Shown here one piece after another: positions 1 through 8,538 of a stretch of DNA of 64,000 nt. Within the stretch, counting starts at the first letter, position 1. Every line of letters starts with the position of its first letter. Origin of the DNA: an uncultured Collinsella sp. (lineage in GTDB: Bacteria > Actinomycetota > Coriobacteriia > Coriobacteriales > Coriobacteriaceae); contig CAAFZX010000006.1 in the NCBI GenBank assembly GCA_900767675.1, positions 23,944-87,943 on the forward strand. Direction: 5' to 3'. The notes beneath the pieces were generated by a model. The model worked only from the letters and a program-made list of their open reading frames with translations, was not told the origin of the DNA and ran no database searches. Both the position numbers and the translations under genes were made by a program.

Positions 1-260
1 CGGCCACGACGCTCGAGCTCAGCGCGCAGCTTACGCAGGCAGCTCGCGCGATTCTGAAACTGACTACGGCTCTCACGCGCCGTCACGGTAATCCCCGAAG
101 GGATATGCTTCATGCGCACCGCAGAGTCCGTCGTGTTCACGCCCTGTCCGCCCGGACCCGTCGCACGAAACACCTGCACCTCGCAATCGCGCGCCAGTTC
201 CTCGGCCGACATCTCGGCATAGCGCGCATACTCGCGCCATCCCATCTTGTTCTCATCCAT
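1..260 (-). CDS. peptide chain release factor-like protein (3' part missing)
   Basis: This gene is cut by the window edge; the first 86 codons are visible. It belongs to the GGQ-domain family that hydrolyses peptidyl-tRNA in the ribosome, used in termination or rescue of stalled ribosomes. The signature GPGGQGVN lies at residues 35-42, with GGQ at 37-39, followed by a basic stretch that in the family contacts 23S rRNA. It starts at ATG 260. The protein begins almost directly with the catalytic domain, with no room for a codon-recognition domain, so it resembles the ArfB/RF-H class rather than RF1 or RF2. Which rescue factor it is cannot be told without the C-terminus. Confidence 0.85.
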   Translation of the reverse strand, partial: MDENKMGWREYARYAEMSAEELARDCEVQVFRATGPGGQGVNTTDSAVRMKHIPSGITVTARESRSQFQNRASCLRKLRAELERRG

Positions 261-280
261 ATCAACACCTCCCCTCAAAC

Positions 281-315
281 AAAAAATGTGACAAAGGGAC
301 CGTCCCTTTGTCACA
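281..315 (-). terminator. Rho-independent terminator of xpt
   Basis: Two perfect 14-base arms, TGTGACAAAGGGAC (287-300) and its complement (302-315), are followed on the minus strand by six T (286-281). It lies 29 bases after the xpt stop codon. Confidence 0.85.
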
Positions 316-343
316 TCGCAAACCAATCGCTTGTGCCGCGCGC

Positions 344-922
344 TTAGGCGAAGGTGATCTCGCCGTTCTCGCAGTCCATATCGGCGATACGAGCCAGGCT
401 CTCAACGCGGAAGCCGCGCTCGCGGAGCTTATCGCCGCCGCCCTGGAAGCCCTTCTCCACGGCGATGCCAATACCGGAAACCTCGGCACCCGCGGCCTCG
501 CAGATCTTGATAAGGCCCTCGAGCGCGCAGCCGTTGGCCAGGAAGTCGTCGATGATCAGGACCTTATCGCCCTCGGACAGGAAGCGCTTGCCCACGATAA
601 CCGGGTACTCCTTTTGCTTGGTAAAAGAGTAGATGGTCGTAGCGTACTGCTCGCCGTCGAGATTGATGGACTGCGCCTTCTTGGCAAAGACCACCGGCAC
701 GCCGCCAAAATGCTGAGCTGCAATGCAGGCCATGCCAATGCCCGAGGCCTCGATCGTCAGGATCTTGTTGATCTCGACGCCCTTGAACAGACGGGCCCAC
801 TCGGCGCCCATGTGGTCGAACAGCTCAACGTCGCACTGGTGGTTGAGGAAGGCATCAACCTTAAGGACGTTACCGGCCTTTACGATGCCGTCATGGCGAA
901 TACGATCCTCAAGCTCCTGCAT
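344..922 (-). CDS. xpt: xanthine phosphoribosyltransferase
   Basis: The 192-residue enzyme converts xanthine and PRPP to XMP in purine salvage. It has the normal family length. The PRPP-binding signature [11 protein letters not shown] is at residues 121-131, and the N-terminal MQELEDRI is typical of Xpt. It stands alone, with its own terminator downstream and 157 bases of non-coding DNA upstream. No purine-riboswitch core was recognised in that upstream stretch. Confidence 0.95.
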   Translation of the reverse strand: MQELEDRIRHDGIVKAGNVLKVDAFLNHQCDVELFDHMGAEWARLFKGVEINKILTIEASGIGMACIAAQHFGGVPVVFAKKAQSINLDGEQYATTIYSFTKQKEYPVIVGKRFLSEGDKVLIIDDFLANGCALEGLIKICEAAGAEVSGIGIAVEKGFQGGGDKLRERGFRVESLARIADMDCENGEITFA

Positions 923-1079
923 GGCGCAACCCCTTCTCGCGGCAACGATACCGCGCGATTAATAAACGTTGTTCGATAGTCTACCACGGACCGACCCCCG
1001 CCCGCCCCACAAGCCGCATCGCACCACAAACCAGTCTTTTTGGGACGGCGCGAATCGTGGCAGACAGCCTCCCAACACG

Positions 1080-2384
1080 CTAATGGCGGACGCGCATCCT
1101 CACCAAACGCACCATGGCGAGTGCAAAGCCCACAGCCGCCACAGCCATGAGCACGTAGAACACCGAGCGAAAGCCGAACAGGAACACATCAGGACGGCCT
1201 GCAACAAAACTGGTCACGGCCTCGCCCATCGCCACGCCCATCTGCCCATACAGGATATGCGACGCCGCCGTAATACCGAGTGCCATGCCGGCGTAGCGCG
1301 CCAAACTGCCCAGGCTGCCCGCAAAACCGAGCGCCTCGCGCGGAGCCGAGCCCATGTACAGCGAGTTATTGGGGCTCTGGAAAATCGACGTTCCGCACGA
1401 CATAAACGCGACAAAGCACACGATCACAGGGATGGAAGAGTGCTCGTCGAGCGTGCTTACCGCAAAAAGACCGCACACGTACACGCCCAGGCCGACCGCC
1501 GTGGGGCCCTCGCAGCCTACACGGTCCGAAACCGTACCCGAAAGCGGGCCGATAAAGGCATTCACCATCGGCAGCGCCAAAAAGAGTAGTCCGGAAATAT
1601 CGGAGCTAAAGCCATGGGCATCCTGGAAATAGAACGGCAGAATAAACTCGGATGCGCCAATGCCAACGAACACGATGAGCATGCAGGCTAGGTTGATGGT
1701 GAAGGCCGAATTTGCAAAGCAGCGACGAGCGGCCTCGATCATGGACATGGGACGCTTGCCGGCCTCCGGCTTAACATGCGGCAGCGTGTAGAGCCCCACG
1801 ATAAACGAGATGACGCCAATGGGCAGGTTGATGAGGAAGATGCTCTCCCAGGGAAAACTTGCCACCAGCATGCCGCCGAGCACGGGGCCACACATCATGC
1901 CGAGGGCCACGAAGGTCGCGAGGATACCCATGGCACGACCGCGCTCGCGCGCCGGAAACGACTCGGTGATGATACCCATGTTGTTAGCCATGGCCGCCGC
2001 GCAACCGACGCCCTGAACAATACGTGCCAGGATAAGAACCTCGAGCGAAGCCGAAAGGCCGCACAGCAGCGAGCCGACCGTAAAGACGATGACGCCCAGC
2101 TGGAAAACATTCACCTTGCCGCGCACGTCGCCCAGACGGCCAAACGGCAACATAGCCACGCATGTCGCAAGCAGATACACCGAGCTCACCAGCTGAATGC
2201 GATCGAGGCCCACGCCCAGCTCCTTTTGCATCACGGGCAGCGCCACGGTCACGACGGTCGAATCCAGACACGCCATAAACGTCATAATGAGCACCGTAAA
2301 CAGAATCGCCCATTTGTTCTTGCCGTGGGTGTCGCCCTCAAGGGCAATGCGCTCGCGGCGCAGCTGCTCTGCGGTTTTCTCCAT
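1080..2384 (-). CDS. MFS drug:H+ antiporter, DHA2 (EmrB/QacA) type
   Basis: The 434-residue integral membrane protein probably exports small molecules or drugs with proton coupling. The N-terminal block LDSTVVTVALPVMQ is the DHA2 signature in the first transmembrane helix. GRLGDVRGK is the MFS motif A loop. The rest is a series of 12 or more hydrophobic helices. I chose ATG 2384 because AGGA sits five bases upstream; the reading frame could extend to 2426, but the added residues overlap the metY terminator. The substrate cannot be predicted. Confidence 0.85.
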   Translation of the reverse strand: MEKTAEQLRRERIALEGDTHGKNKWAILFTVLIMTFMACLDSTVVTVALPVMQKELGVGLDRIQLVSSVYLLATCVAMLPFGRLGDVRGKVNVFQLGVIVFTVGSLLCGLSASLEVLILARIVQGVGCAAAMANNMGIITESFPARERGRAMGILATFVALGMMCGPVLGGMLVASFPWESIFLINLPIGVISFIVGLYTLPHVKPEAGKRPMSMIEAARRCFANSAFTINLACMLIVFVGIGASEFILPFYFQDAHGFSSDISGLLFLALPMVNAFIGPLSGTVSDRVGCEGPTAVGLGVYVCGLFAVSTLDEHSSIPVIVCFVAFMSCGTSIFQSPNNSLYMGSAPREALGFAGSLGSLARYAGMALGITAASHILYGQMGVAMGEAVTSFVAGRPDVFLFGFRSVFYVLMAVAAVGFALAMVRLVRMRVRH

Positions 2385-2410
2385 GTCCATCCTTTCGAGT
2401 GGCGCAACGC

Positions 2411-2454
2411 AAAAACGGGGCCCCAATCGCCTGCAAAGTCGCGATTGGGGTCCC
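2411..2454 (-). terminator. Rho-independent terminator of metY
   Basis: A hairpin of GGGCCCCAATCGC against GCGATTGGGGTCC (one G-T pair) is followed on the minus strand by GTTTTTG. It lies about 70 bases past the metY stop. Confidence 0.8.
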
Positions 2455-2524
2455 GCCTACGGAATCGGAACGTAAAGGTCGCCGAAGCCCTCTGTCGGCA
2501 TCGGCGACTTATGCGAACGCTAGC

Positions 2525-3808
2525 CTAGCACTGCTCGAGAGCCTGCTCAAGGTCGGCAATCAGGTCGGCCGTGTCCTCGAGGCCGCACGACAGGCGCACC
2601 ATGTCGGCGGAGATGCCACAGGCGATGAGCTCCTCATCGTTCATCTGGCGATGCGTAGCGTTAGCGGGATGCAGGCAGCAAGTGCGGGCGTCGGCCACAT
2701 GCGTGGCGATCTGGGCAAGCTTGAGGCTCTTCATAAAGGTCTCGGCCGCCGCGCGACCACCGTTAAAGCCAAAGCTCACAACGCCGCAGGTACCGTTAGG
2801 CATGTACTTCTGAGCCAGGTCATAGTACTTATCGCCCTCCAGGCCCGGATAGCTCACGAAGCGCACCTTGGGATGGCTCTGCAGGAACTTGGCAACGGCC
2901 AGGCCGTTCTCGCAATGACGCGGCATGCGCACATGCAGGCTCTCGAGCGAGCTGTTCAGGAAAAACGCCGCCTGCGGGTTCTGCATAGGGCCGAGGTCGC
3001 GCATGAGCTGCGCGGTGGCCTTGGTAATGAAGGCGCCCTCGCGACCGAACTTCTCGGCATACGTCACGCCGTGGTAGCTCTCGTCGGGCGTGGTGAGACC
3101 CGGGAACTTATCTGCATGGGCCATCCAGTCAAACTGGCCGTGGTCGACGATCACGCCGCCCAGGTAGGCAGCATGTCCATCCATATACTTGGTGGTGGAG
3201 TGCGTAACGATGTCGGCACCCCACTCAAAGGGGCGGCACATCACGGGCGTCGGGAAGGTGTTGTCGACCATCAGCGGCACACCGTGGTCATGTGCGGCCT
3301 TGGCAAAGCGCTCAATATCGAGCAGGGCAAGGGCAGGGTTGGCAATCGTCTCGCCAAAGACGAGCTTGGTGTTGGGCTCAAAGGCTGCCTCCAGCTCCTC
3401 ATCGGTGCAGTCGGGGGCGACAAACGTGCAAGTCACGCCCATGCGGCCCATCGTGTGGGCGAGCAGGTTATACGTACCGCCGTAGATAGCAGAGCTCGCG
3501 ACCACGTGATCACCGGCACCGGCCACGTTAAAGATCGCGAGGAAGTTCGCAGCCATGCCCGAACTCGTGAGCATCGCAGCGGTGCCGCCCTCCATCTCGC
3601 AGATCTTGGCGGCAACCAGATCACACGTGGGATTCTGCAGACGGCTGTAGAAGTAGCCCGACTCCTCCAGGTCAAACAGCTTGCCCATGTGCTCGGACGT
3701 GTCGTACTTCCACGTGGTTGACTGGTAGATAGGCACCTGACGCGGCTCTGCATCGCCCGGGCGATAACCGCCCTGAACACACGTGGTACCGATGGTCTGC
3801 TCGCTCAT
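2525..3808 (-). CDS. metY: O-acetylhomoserine aminocarboxypropyltransferase (sulfhydrylase)
   Basis: This 427-residue PLP enzyme is of the Cys/Met metabolism family. It makes homocysteine from O-acetylhomoserine and sulfide. The PLP lysine is in STTKYMDGH (K207); the phosphate-binding region TSSGMAAN (81-88) and VDNTFPTP (181-188) are also clear. A related activity such as methionine gamma-lyase cannot be excluded from sequence alone, but the length and the GATPWxD-like spacing fit MetY best. ATG 3808 follows GGGAG; the in-frame TTG six bases earlier is less well placed. Confidence 0.88.
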   Translation of the reverse strand: MSEQTIGTTCVQGGYRPGDAEPRQVPIYQSTTWKYDTSEHMGKLFDLEESGYFYSRLQNPTCDLVAAKICEMEGGTAAMLTSSGMAANFLAIFNVAGAGDHVVASSAIYGGTYNLLAHTMGRMGVTCTFVAPDCTDEELEAAFEPNTKLVFGETIANPALALLDIERFAKAAHDHGVPLMVDNTFPTPVMCRPFEWGADIVTHSTTKYMDGHAAYLGGVIVDHGQFDWMAHADKFPGLTTPDESYHGVTYAEKFGREGAFITKATAQLMRDLGPMQNPQAAFFLNSSLESLHVRMPRHCENGLAVAKFLQSHPKVRFVSYPGLEGDKYYDLAQKYMPNGTCGVVSFGFNGGRAAAETFMKSLKLAQIATHVADARTCCLHPANATHRQMNDEELIACGISADMVRLSCGLEDTADLIADLEQALEQC

Positions 3809-3896
3809 ATCCAACTCCCTTACTTGGGTTTTGTTTTTATTCGGTTCACGATACCGCTACCCCGCACCCCTCTCAACCCATCCCGCCGATAGGTTA

Positions 3897-3927
3897 TGAG
3901 ACAAATAAATCAGGGGCATTCGTCTCA
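3897..3927. promoter_or_regulatory. inverted repeat in the metY/redox-protein divergent region
   Basis: TGAGAC (3897-3902) and GTCTCA (3922-3927) form an inverted repeat with a 19-base spacer between two divergent genes. It could be an operator or a leader stem. No known regulator motif was recognised. Confidence 0.3.
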
Positions 3928-4038
3928 GCCTTAGGCATTTATTCGAAGGATATAAATGAGGCATACATGAAGCTCTCGATGATTACATGCCCCGTCACGG
4001 GTACCATAGGCGGGTACACCGTGACCAAGGAGACAACG

Positions 4039-4485
4039 ATGAAGCAAATCGATACAGCCCAGCTCGACATCACCGCCTGTCAGGCTCAGGCTGCCGAGTA
4101 CCACGCCCGTGGCTTCAACTGCGCACAGGCCGTCGCCTGCACGCTCGCGCCTGCCGTCGGGCTCGACCCCCAGACCGCCTTTACCCTCACCGAGGGCTTT
4201 GGCGCCGGCATGGGCGGCATGACCGAAACCTGCGGCGCCATCTCGGGCGCCGTGGCCATCATGGGCTTTGTAATGAGCGACGGCATGGAAAACCCAAAGA
4301 CCAAGGGCCAGACCTACAAGCTGTCGCGCGAAATCGCCAAGCGCTTTAAAACGAAGAACACGACGACCGTCTGCGGCACGCTCAAGGGCGTCGGATCGGA
4401 CAAGGGTCCGCTCCGCAGCTGTCCCGGCTGCATCGACGATGCCGTCGAAATCGCCTGCGACATGCTAAAGCAGCTCGCCGAGTAA
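4039..4485 (+). CDS. C_GCAxxG_C_C family redox-type protein
   Basis: The 148-residue protein has the spaced cysteines that define the C_GCAxxG_C_C (split-Soret-like) family: C28 in FNCAQAV, C65 in TCGAISGA, C112 in VCGTL, and C128 and C131 in SCPGC. Members are small cysteine-rich proteins of unproven function, probably binding a metal or taking part in redox. The start ATG 4039 follows AAGGAG by six bases; an upstream in-frame ATG at 3967 has no ribosome site. It is divergent from metY. Confidence 0.85.
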   Translation: MKQIDTAQLDITACQAQAAEYHARGFNCAQAVACTLAPAVGLDPQTAFTLTEGFGAGMGGMTETCGAISGAVAIMGFVMSDGMENPKTKGQTYKLSREIAKRFKTKNTTTVCGTLKGVGSDKGPLRSCPGCIDDAVEIACDMLKQLAE

Positions 4486-4502
4486 ACGATAGCAACAGAA
4501 AA

Positions 4503-4549
4503 CGACGGCCGGCGCGCTTGAGATTCATCCAAAAGCACGCCGGCCGTCG
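4503..4549. terminator. shared stem-loop between convergent genes
   Basis: CGACGGCCGGCG (4503-4514) pairs perfectly with CGCCGGCCGTCG (4538-4549). It lies between two convergent stop codons. There is no strong T-run on either side, so a bidirectional terminator is likely but not certain. Confidence 0.6.
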
Positions 4550-4552
4550 CCG

Positions 4553-5188
4553 TTAGAACTCAGCAAATTCGGGAGCGCCGACCTCGATCTCCTCGCGCCC
4601 CGCCATAAGCTCGCGCATCTTGGCGCAAAACAGCTCCTGCTCCCCCGCCTTAAACACCAAATGAATCGTCACGGCATCCGCGTAATCGGTATCCGCAACC
4701 TTGGCACCCGAATCCTGCGCCAAGCGAAGCACCTGCTCGTATTGCGGATAGGCCACACGTACATCAACCGGCACGACACTCGTCATTTCGACGATCTGCC
4801 CGGCTTCCTGAGCCGCAGCCACCGCCGCCTGCGTCGTCGCAGTATAGGCGCGCACCAAGCCACCGGGCCCTAACAGCGTGCCGCCAAAATAACGCGTCAC
4901 AACACAGCATACGTTTTTAAGTCCCGCACCGCGCAGCACCTCGAGCGTCGGCATTCCGCTCGTGCGGCTTGGCTCGCCATCATCGCTCTGGCGCTCGCGT
5001 CCATCGACCAAAATCCACGCGGGGACATTGTGCCGAGCGTCGTAATGACGCTTGCGAACCATCTCGATAAAGGTGTTTGCCTCGTCCTCGGACTCAATAT
5101 GGACCAGCTGGGCAATAAACCGGCTCTTGCGATCGACGAACTCACCCGTAGCCTCAATATTCGATTGCAGAGTAAAATAGCTGTCCAA
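4553..5188 (-). CDS. yigZ: YigZ/IMPACT family protein
   Basis: The 211-residue protein is of the YigZ (UPF0029, IMPACT) family. It has the usual N-terminal domain with KSRFIA (residue ~22), PAW, and the glycine-rich RYFGGTLLGPGGLVRAY block near residues 102-118, then the small C-terminal ferredoxin-like domain. IMPACT relatives influence translation; the bacterial role is not settled. There is no ATG start. Two TTG codons are possible, and the second (5188) is better spaced from GAGGGG. Confidence 0.88.
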   Translation of the reverse strand: MDSYFTLQSNIEATGEFVDRKSRFIAQLVHIESEDEANTFIEMVRKRHYDARHNVPAWILVDGRERQSDDGEPSRTSGMPTLEVLRGAGLKNVCCVVTRYFGGTLLGPGGLVRAYTATTQAAVAAAQEAGQIVEMTSVVPVDVRVAYPQYEQVLRLAQDSGAKVADTDYADAVTIHLVFKAGEQELFCAKMRELMAGREEIEVGAPEFAEF

Positions 5189-5276
5189 CAAAGCCCCTCA
5201 ACAAAATAAAGCGCAGCAACAAACAGCCTCAATAATACGATAACCCTAGTAAAAAGAATGGCAACGCCGATGATTC

Positions 5277-5398
5277 CGTCAACGAAAGCGAGAACCCATC
5301 AGCGCGAGCAAGGTGCCTTGAAAGACGAGGGCATTGACCTTATGGTCATGCCCGAAGGCTTGAAAGGCAGATTGCCGCGCTGACGGGTTCGCAGCGTC
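5277..5398. ncRNA. structured intergenic element, copy 1
   Basis: A long imperfect hairpin has 15-base outer arms at 5292-5306 and 5376-5390 (one mismatch). Inside are GCAAGGTGCCTT against AAGGCAGATTGC with small internal loops, and a terminal hairpin GGGCATtGACC/GGTCATGCCC. Copy 2 at 8393-8506 has the same core but different outer-arm and inner-stem bases that still pair. It lies just after the 3' end of rnpB and before yigZ. It could be a terminator-like structure, a protein-binding RNA or a mobile palindromic repeat; the transcribed strand is unknown. Confidence 0.6.
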
Positions 5399-5404
5399 AA
5401 CAAA

Positions 5405-5770
5405 GTGCTGAGTGGGCCTGTAAGCCGGGTTCTGTCGTGAACGGTCATTTATCTTGTCTGCACGTTACCGTGCAACTCCACGCACGCTACCCGAACGCGG
5501 ACCGGGCCGGCCCATAGCGTTCCTATTCGCGCTTGCTCCGGATGGGGCTTGCCAAGCCGCCGTGTTGCCACGACGCTGGTGGTCTCTTACACCACCGTTT
5601 CAGCTTTTCCCTTTACGCCTTGCGGCGCAGGTGGGAGTCTTCTTTTCTGCGGCGCTTTCCGTCGGATCACTCCGCCCGGCCGTTAGCCGGCATCCCGCCC
5701 TCTGGAGCCCGGACTTTCCTCACGCGTACTGCAAGCAGCACATCGCGCGACCGTCTGGCCCACTCAGCAG
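5405..5770 (-). ncRNA. rnpB: RNase P RNA (type A)
   Basis: This is the catalytic RNA that trims the 5' leaders of tRNA precursors. On the minus strand the 5' end is GCTGAGTGGGCCAGACGG and the 3' end is GGCCCACTCAGC, which pair as helix P1. The conserved core GAGGAAAGTCCGGGCTCC is present near the 5' end, and the conserved ACAGAACCCGGCTTACAG near the 3' end. About 361 bases long, it is within the usual range. Confidence 0.95.
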
Positions 5771-5776
5771 TGCAAG

Positions 5777-5803
5777 AGTGTAGCACACCGTTGCCGCAGG
5801 CAA
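5777..5803 (-). promoter_or_regulatory. probable rnpB promoter
   Basis: On the minus strand a -10 box TACACT (5782-5777, with TG just upstream) lies nine bases before the mature 5' end. TTGCCT at 5803-5798 could be the -35 box, with a short 15-base spacer. Confidence 0.45.
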
Positions 5804-5852
5804 TGGCACAACACAAGCGTTCGACACGATAAACCAAGAAGCGCCCATGCAG

Positions 5853-5975
5853 TACAATAGGGTCGTCGATGGGCAACGTCGTCAGTCGAGACGCGACCGC
5901 GCTCCGCACCCCTCCGTCTACTCGGTGTGTTCCCGCCTCCTCCCCGAGGCGGGATGTCGGCATTTTTCATACACC
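5853..5975 (+). other. non-coding stretch with possible short transcript unit
   Basis: The 280 bases between the rnpB promoter and the rpsA terminator hold no credible gene. On the plus strand a TACAAT box (about 5853) precedes a stem CCCGCCTC/GAGGCGGG (5934-5955) and then ATTTTT. That arrangement would suit a small RNA of about 100 bases ending at a terminator, but no good -35 box is visible. Confidence 0.25.
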
Positions 5976-6047
5976 GACAACCCAATAGCAAACAGACAGC
6001 CCAAACAGCATTGCGCACGGACAGTATCGCGCACCTCAGCAGCAAAT

Positions 6048-6083
6048 GCAAAAAGGGACCCGTCCATTACGGACGGATCCCTT
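6048..6083 (-). terminator. Rho-independent terminator of rpsA
   Basis: AAGGGACCCGTCC (6053-6065) against GGACGGATCCCTT (6071-6083), with a five-base loop, is followed on the minus strand by a T-run. It is 24 bases after the rpsA stop codon. Confidence 0.88.
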
Positions 6084-6107
6084 AAAACAAGTGATCGACA
6101 AACCGAT

Positions 6108-7274
6108 TTACTCGGCGTCGGTCTCCTCGTCCTTCTTCTCGGAAGGCAGCGGGGTAACCTCGATCTCGACGCCCAGAGTCTCAGCAGCGGACTTCATGGA
6201 CAGGGAGATACGACGACGGTCGAGGTCGATCTCCATGACCTTGACCTGAACCTTGTCGCCCACGTGGGTGACCTGAGAAGGCTGGTCGACGTGCTTGTTG
6301 GCCATCTCGGAGATGTGCACCAGGCCCTCGATGCCCTCGCCCAGGTCGACGAAAGCGCCGAACGGGACAAGCTTGGTCACAGTGCCCTCGACGATAGCGC
6401 CGACGGGGTACTTCTTGACCAGTGCGCGCCACGGATCCTCGGTGGTCTGCTTGAGGCCCAGGGAGATGCGCTCGCGGTTGAGATCGACGTCGAGAACCTC
6501 GACCTCGACCTCCTGGCCGACCTTGACAACCTCGGAAGGATGGTTGACGTGGTTCCAGGAGAGCTCGGAGATGTGGATGAGGCCGTCGATACCGCCGAGG
6601 TCGACGAAGGCGCCGAAGTCGACGATGGAGGAAACGGTGCCCTGGAGACGCATGCCAGACTTGAGCTTGGACAGGATCTCGGAGCGCTCGGCCTTACGGG
6701 ACTCCTCAAGCACGACGCGACGGGAGAGGACAACGTTGTTGCGGTTGCGGTCCATCTCGATGACGCGGGCCTCGATGCGGGTGCCCATGTAGGAGGTGAG
6801 GTCCTTGACACGACGGAGGTCGACGAGGGAAGCGGGCAGGAAGCCACGCAGGCCGATGTCGAGGATCAGGCCGCCCTTGACAACCTCGATAACCTCGCCC
6901 TCGACGTTCTCGCCGGAGTTGAACTTCTCCTCGATGCGGTTCCAAGCACGCTCGTACTCGGCACGCTTCTTGGACAGGACCAGACGACCGTCCTTGTCCT
7001 CCTTCTGGAGAACGAGGGCCTCGATGGGATCACCGAGTGCAACGATGTCTGCAGGGTTAGCGTCCTTGCGGATGGACAGCTCGCGGACCGGGATAACGCC
7101 CTCGGACTTGAATCCGATGTCAACGAGCACCTCGTCATGCTCGATCTTAACGACAGTGCCGTTAACGAGATCGCCCTCATCAAAGTCGGTAATCGTACCG
7201 TCGATGAGGTTGTTCATCTCCTCCTCGTTGACATCGTCAAGAGAGAAAATGGACGAGTTCTGAATCTCACTCAA
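6108..7274 (-). CDS. rpsA: 30S ribosomal protein S1
   Basis: The 388-residue RNA-binding protein helps load mRNA on the 30S subunit. It has four S1 (OB-fold) repeats at about 36-100, 119-185, 205-272 and 290-359. The last two have the classic FGAFVDLGG.DGLIHISE pattern. Four repeats is the normal form in Gram-positive bacteria, against six in E. coli. The C-terminus is acidic (EKKDEETDAE). A 315-base non-coding leader precedes it. Confidence 0.93.
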   Translation of the reverse strand: MSEIQNSSIFSLDDVNEEEMNNLIDGTITDFDEGDLVNGTVVKIEHDEVLVDIGFKSEGVIPVRELSIRKDANPADIVALGDPIEALVLQKEDKDGRLVLSKKRAEYERAWNRIEEKFNSGENVEGEVIEVVKGGLILDIGLRGFLPASLVDLRRVKDLTSYMGTRIEARVIEMDRNRNNVVLSRRVVLEESRKAERSEILSKLKSGMRLQGTVSSIVDFGAFVDLGGIDGLIHISELSWNHVNHPSEVVKVGQEVEVEVLDVDLNRERISLGLKQTTEDPWRALVKKYPVGAIVEGTVTKLVPFGAFVDLGEGIEGLVHISEMANKHVDQPSQVTHVGDKVQVKVMEIDLDRRRISLSMKSAAETLGVEIEVTPLPSEKKDEETDAE

Positions 7275-7589
7275 AGGTGGACCCCTTTCGAACTACGGGG
7301 CCCCGATTGCTAGGACCTACAGAAGGGTGCGACAAGCACACAACGTTTAGGAACACTCGGGAGCCGACAGATACTAATGTGACGCTTATGCAATCACGTT
7401 CGTATAGGTTACGGGGAAATCACTTCGATTTCAAGCGTGAACTGCCATTTTTTACTCGTATGGAGACTTTTTCGCAATCTTGTGAACGACTGTCTCCACA
7501 AGCTGACGATAAGCAGTTGGGCATACGGCTCTGGAGTAAAGTATTCGGAGCCAACGATTCTGGAACGATTTTTCGAGAAAGGTGCCCGC
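7275..7589. other. non-coding region between rpsA and a divergent HAD gene
   Basis: These 315 bases contain no supported gene. They must hold the rpsA promoter and leader (leftward) and the HAD gene promoter (rightward). I see no clear consensus boxes and no recognised riboswitch. Confidence 0.5.
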
Positions 7590-8348
7590 GTGCTCAAAGC
7601 AGTCGTTTTCGATATGGACGAGACGCTTCTCAGCATCAACCTCAACGCGTTCATCCTTCGCTATTTTAAGGATGTCTCGTCGATGCTTGCAGATATCGGA
7701 CGACGCAGCCGCGGCGGCACGATGGCGCGCCTCGGCACCATCCTGGTCGACCTCAACGCCAATCGCCGAAGCGGCACGGACAATCGCACCAATCTTGAGT
7801 TCTACCAAGAAGAAATTGAGCGCCGGTGCGGTATTTGCCTCTCAGACCCACTCATCTACGAGGCGTTTACCTACTACGATCGTGAAGTCCTGCCGTACAA
7901 GAACGATGACATGATCAATGCGAAAGCCATGCCGGGTGCACACGCCGCGCTCGAGGCGGTACAGAACGCGGGCCTGCGCTGCGCGCTCTTTACGAACCCC
8001 AGCTTTCCGCAGGGGGCCATCGAGTGCCGCATGGGCTGGGGCGACATGGCCGACGCCCCCTTTGAACTCGTGACGCACATGGGAAACGCCACCCGCTGCA
8101 AGCCCGATGCCACCTACTATCTAGAGCAGCTTCAGGTGATGGGACTCGAGCCTCATGAGGTCCTCATGGTGGGCAACGACCCCAGGCGCGACTTCCCCAG
8201 CCCCGCCTGCGGTATTCAAACCGCCTATGTTGGCCAAGGAAAACCCGGCCGAGCCACCTGGCACGGAACCATGGAAGACTTCGCCCGCGACTTCAACGCC
8301 GTAGTAGAAGCCTTCTACGAGCACCAAGTAGCCGACGAACTGTCATAG
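7590..8348 (+). CDS. HAD-superfamily hydrolase
   Basis: The 252-residue cytosolic phosphatase-type protein has the HAD motifs: motif I FDMDETLL at residues 7-14, motif II serine in LFTNPS, the lysine in KPDATYY and motif III GNDPRRD. The substrate is unknown. A GTG start at 7590 is chosen because AGAAAGG lies seven bases upstream and the HAD fold begins immediately; the upstream in-frame stretch from 7437 lacks family similarity. Confidence 0.85.
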   Translation: MLKAVVFDMDETLLSINLNAFILRYFKDVSSMLADIGRRSRGGTMARLGTILVDLNANRRSGTDNRTNLEFYQEEIERRCGICLSDPLIYEAFTYYDREVLPYKNDDMINAKAMPGAHAALEAVQNAGLRCALFTNPSFPQGAIECRMGWGDMADAPFELVTHMGNATRCKPDATYYLEQLQVMGLEPHEVLMVGNDPRRDFPSPACGIQTAYVGQGKPGRATWHGTMEDFARDFNAVVEAFYEHQVADELS

Positions 8349-8392
8349 GACCCCTCGCTCCAAACAAAATAACGCCGCAGGTTGAGCATAAG

Positions 8393-8506
8393 TCAGCGAA
8401 AACGCCCCTAAGCGAGCAATGTGCCTTAAAAGAGGAGGGCATAGGCCTTCTGGCCATGCCCGACGATTGAAAGGCAGATTGCCGCTTAGGGGCGTTTGCA
8501 GCGTCG
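8393..8506. ncRNA. structured intergenic element, copy 2
   Basis: This is the second copy of the element at 5277. The outer arms AAACGCCCCTAAGCG (8400-8414) and CGCTTAGGGGCGTTT (8483-8497) pair perfectly over 15 bases but differ in sequence from copy 1. The inner GGGCATAGGCC/GGCCATGCCC stem also differs from copy 1 by compensating changes. Flanks TCAGCGAAAACG and GCAGCGTC are shared in near-identical form. It lies between two convergent genes. Confidence 0.6.
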
Positions 8507-8510
8507 GCTG

Positions 8511-8538
8511 GTTACGCGGTTTGGTAAAACCGCGTAAC
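8511..8538. terminator. palindrome between convergent genes
   Basis: GTTACGCGGTTT and its exact complement flank a GGTA loop, ending at the stop codon of the leftward desulfidase-like gene. There is no T-run, so the terminator role is uncertain. Confidence 0.4.

Noticed and set aside
5667..5963. 98-codon leftward frame
   Set aside because: It overlaps the RNase P RNA gene and its promoter.
5847..7313. 488-codon rightward open frame
   Set aside because: It is antisense to rpsA. Long open frames opposite GC-rich genes arise from codon bias, and the protein shows no family features.
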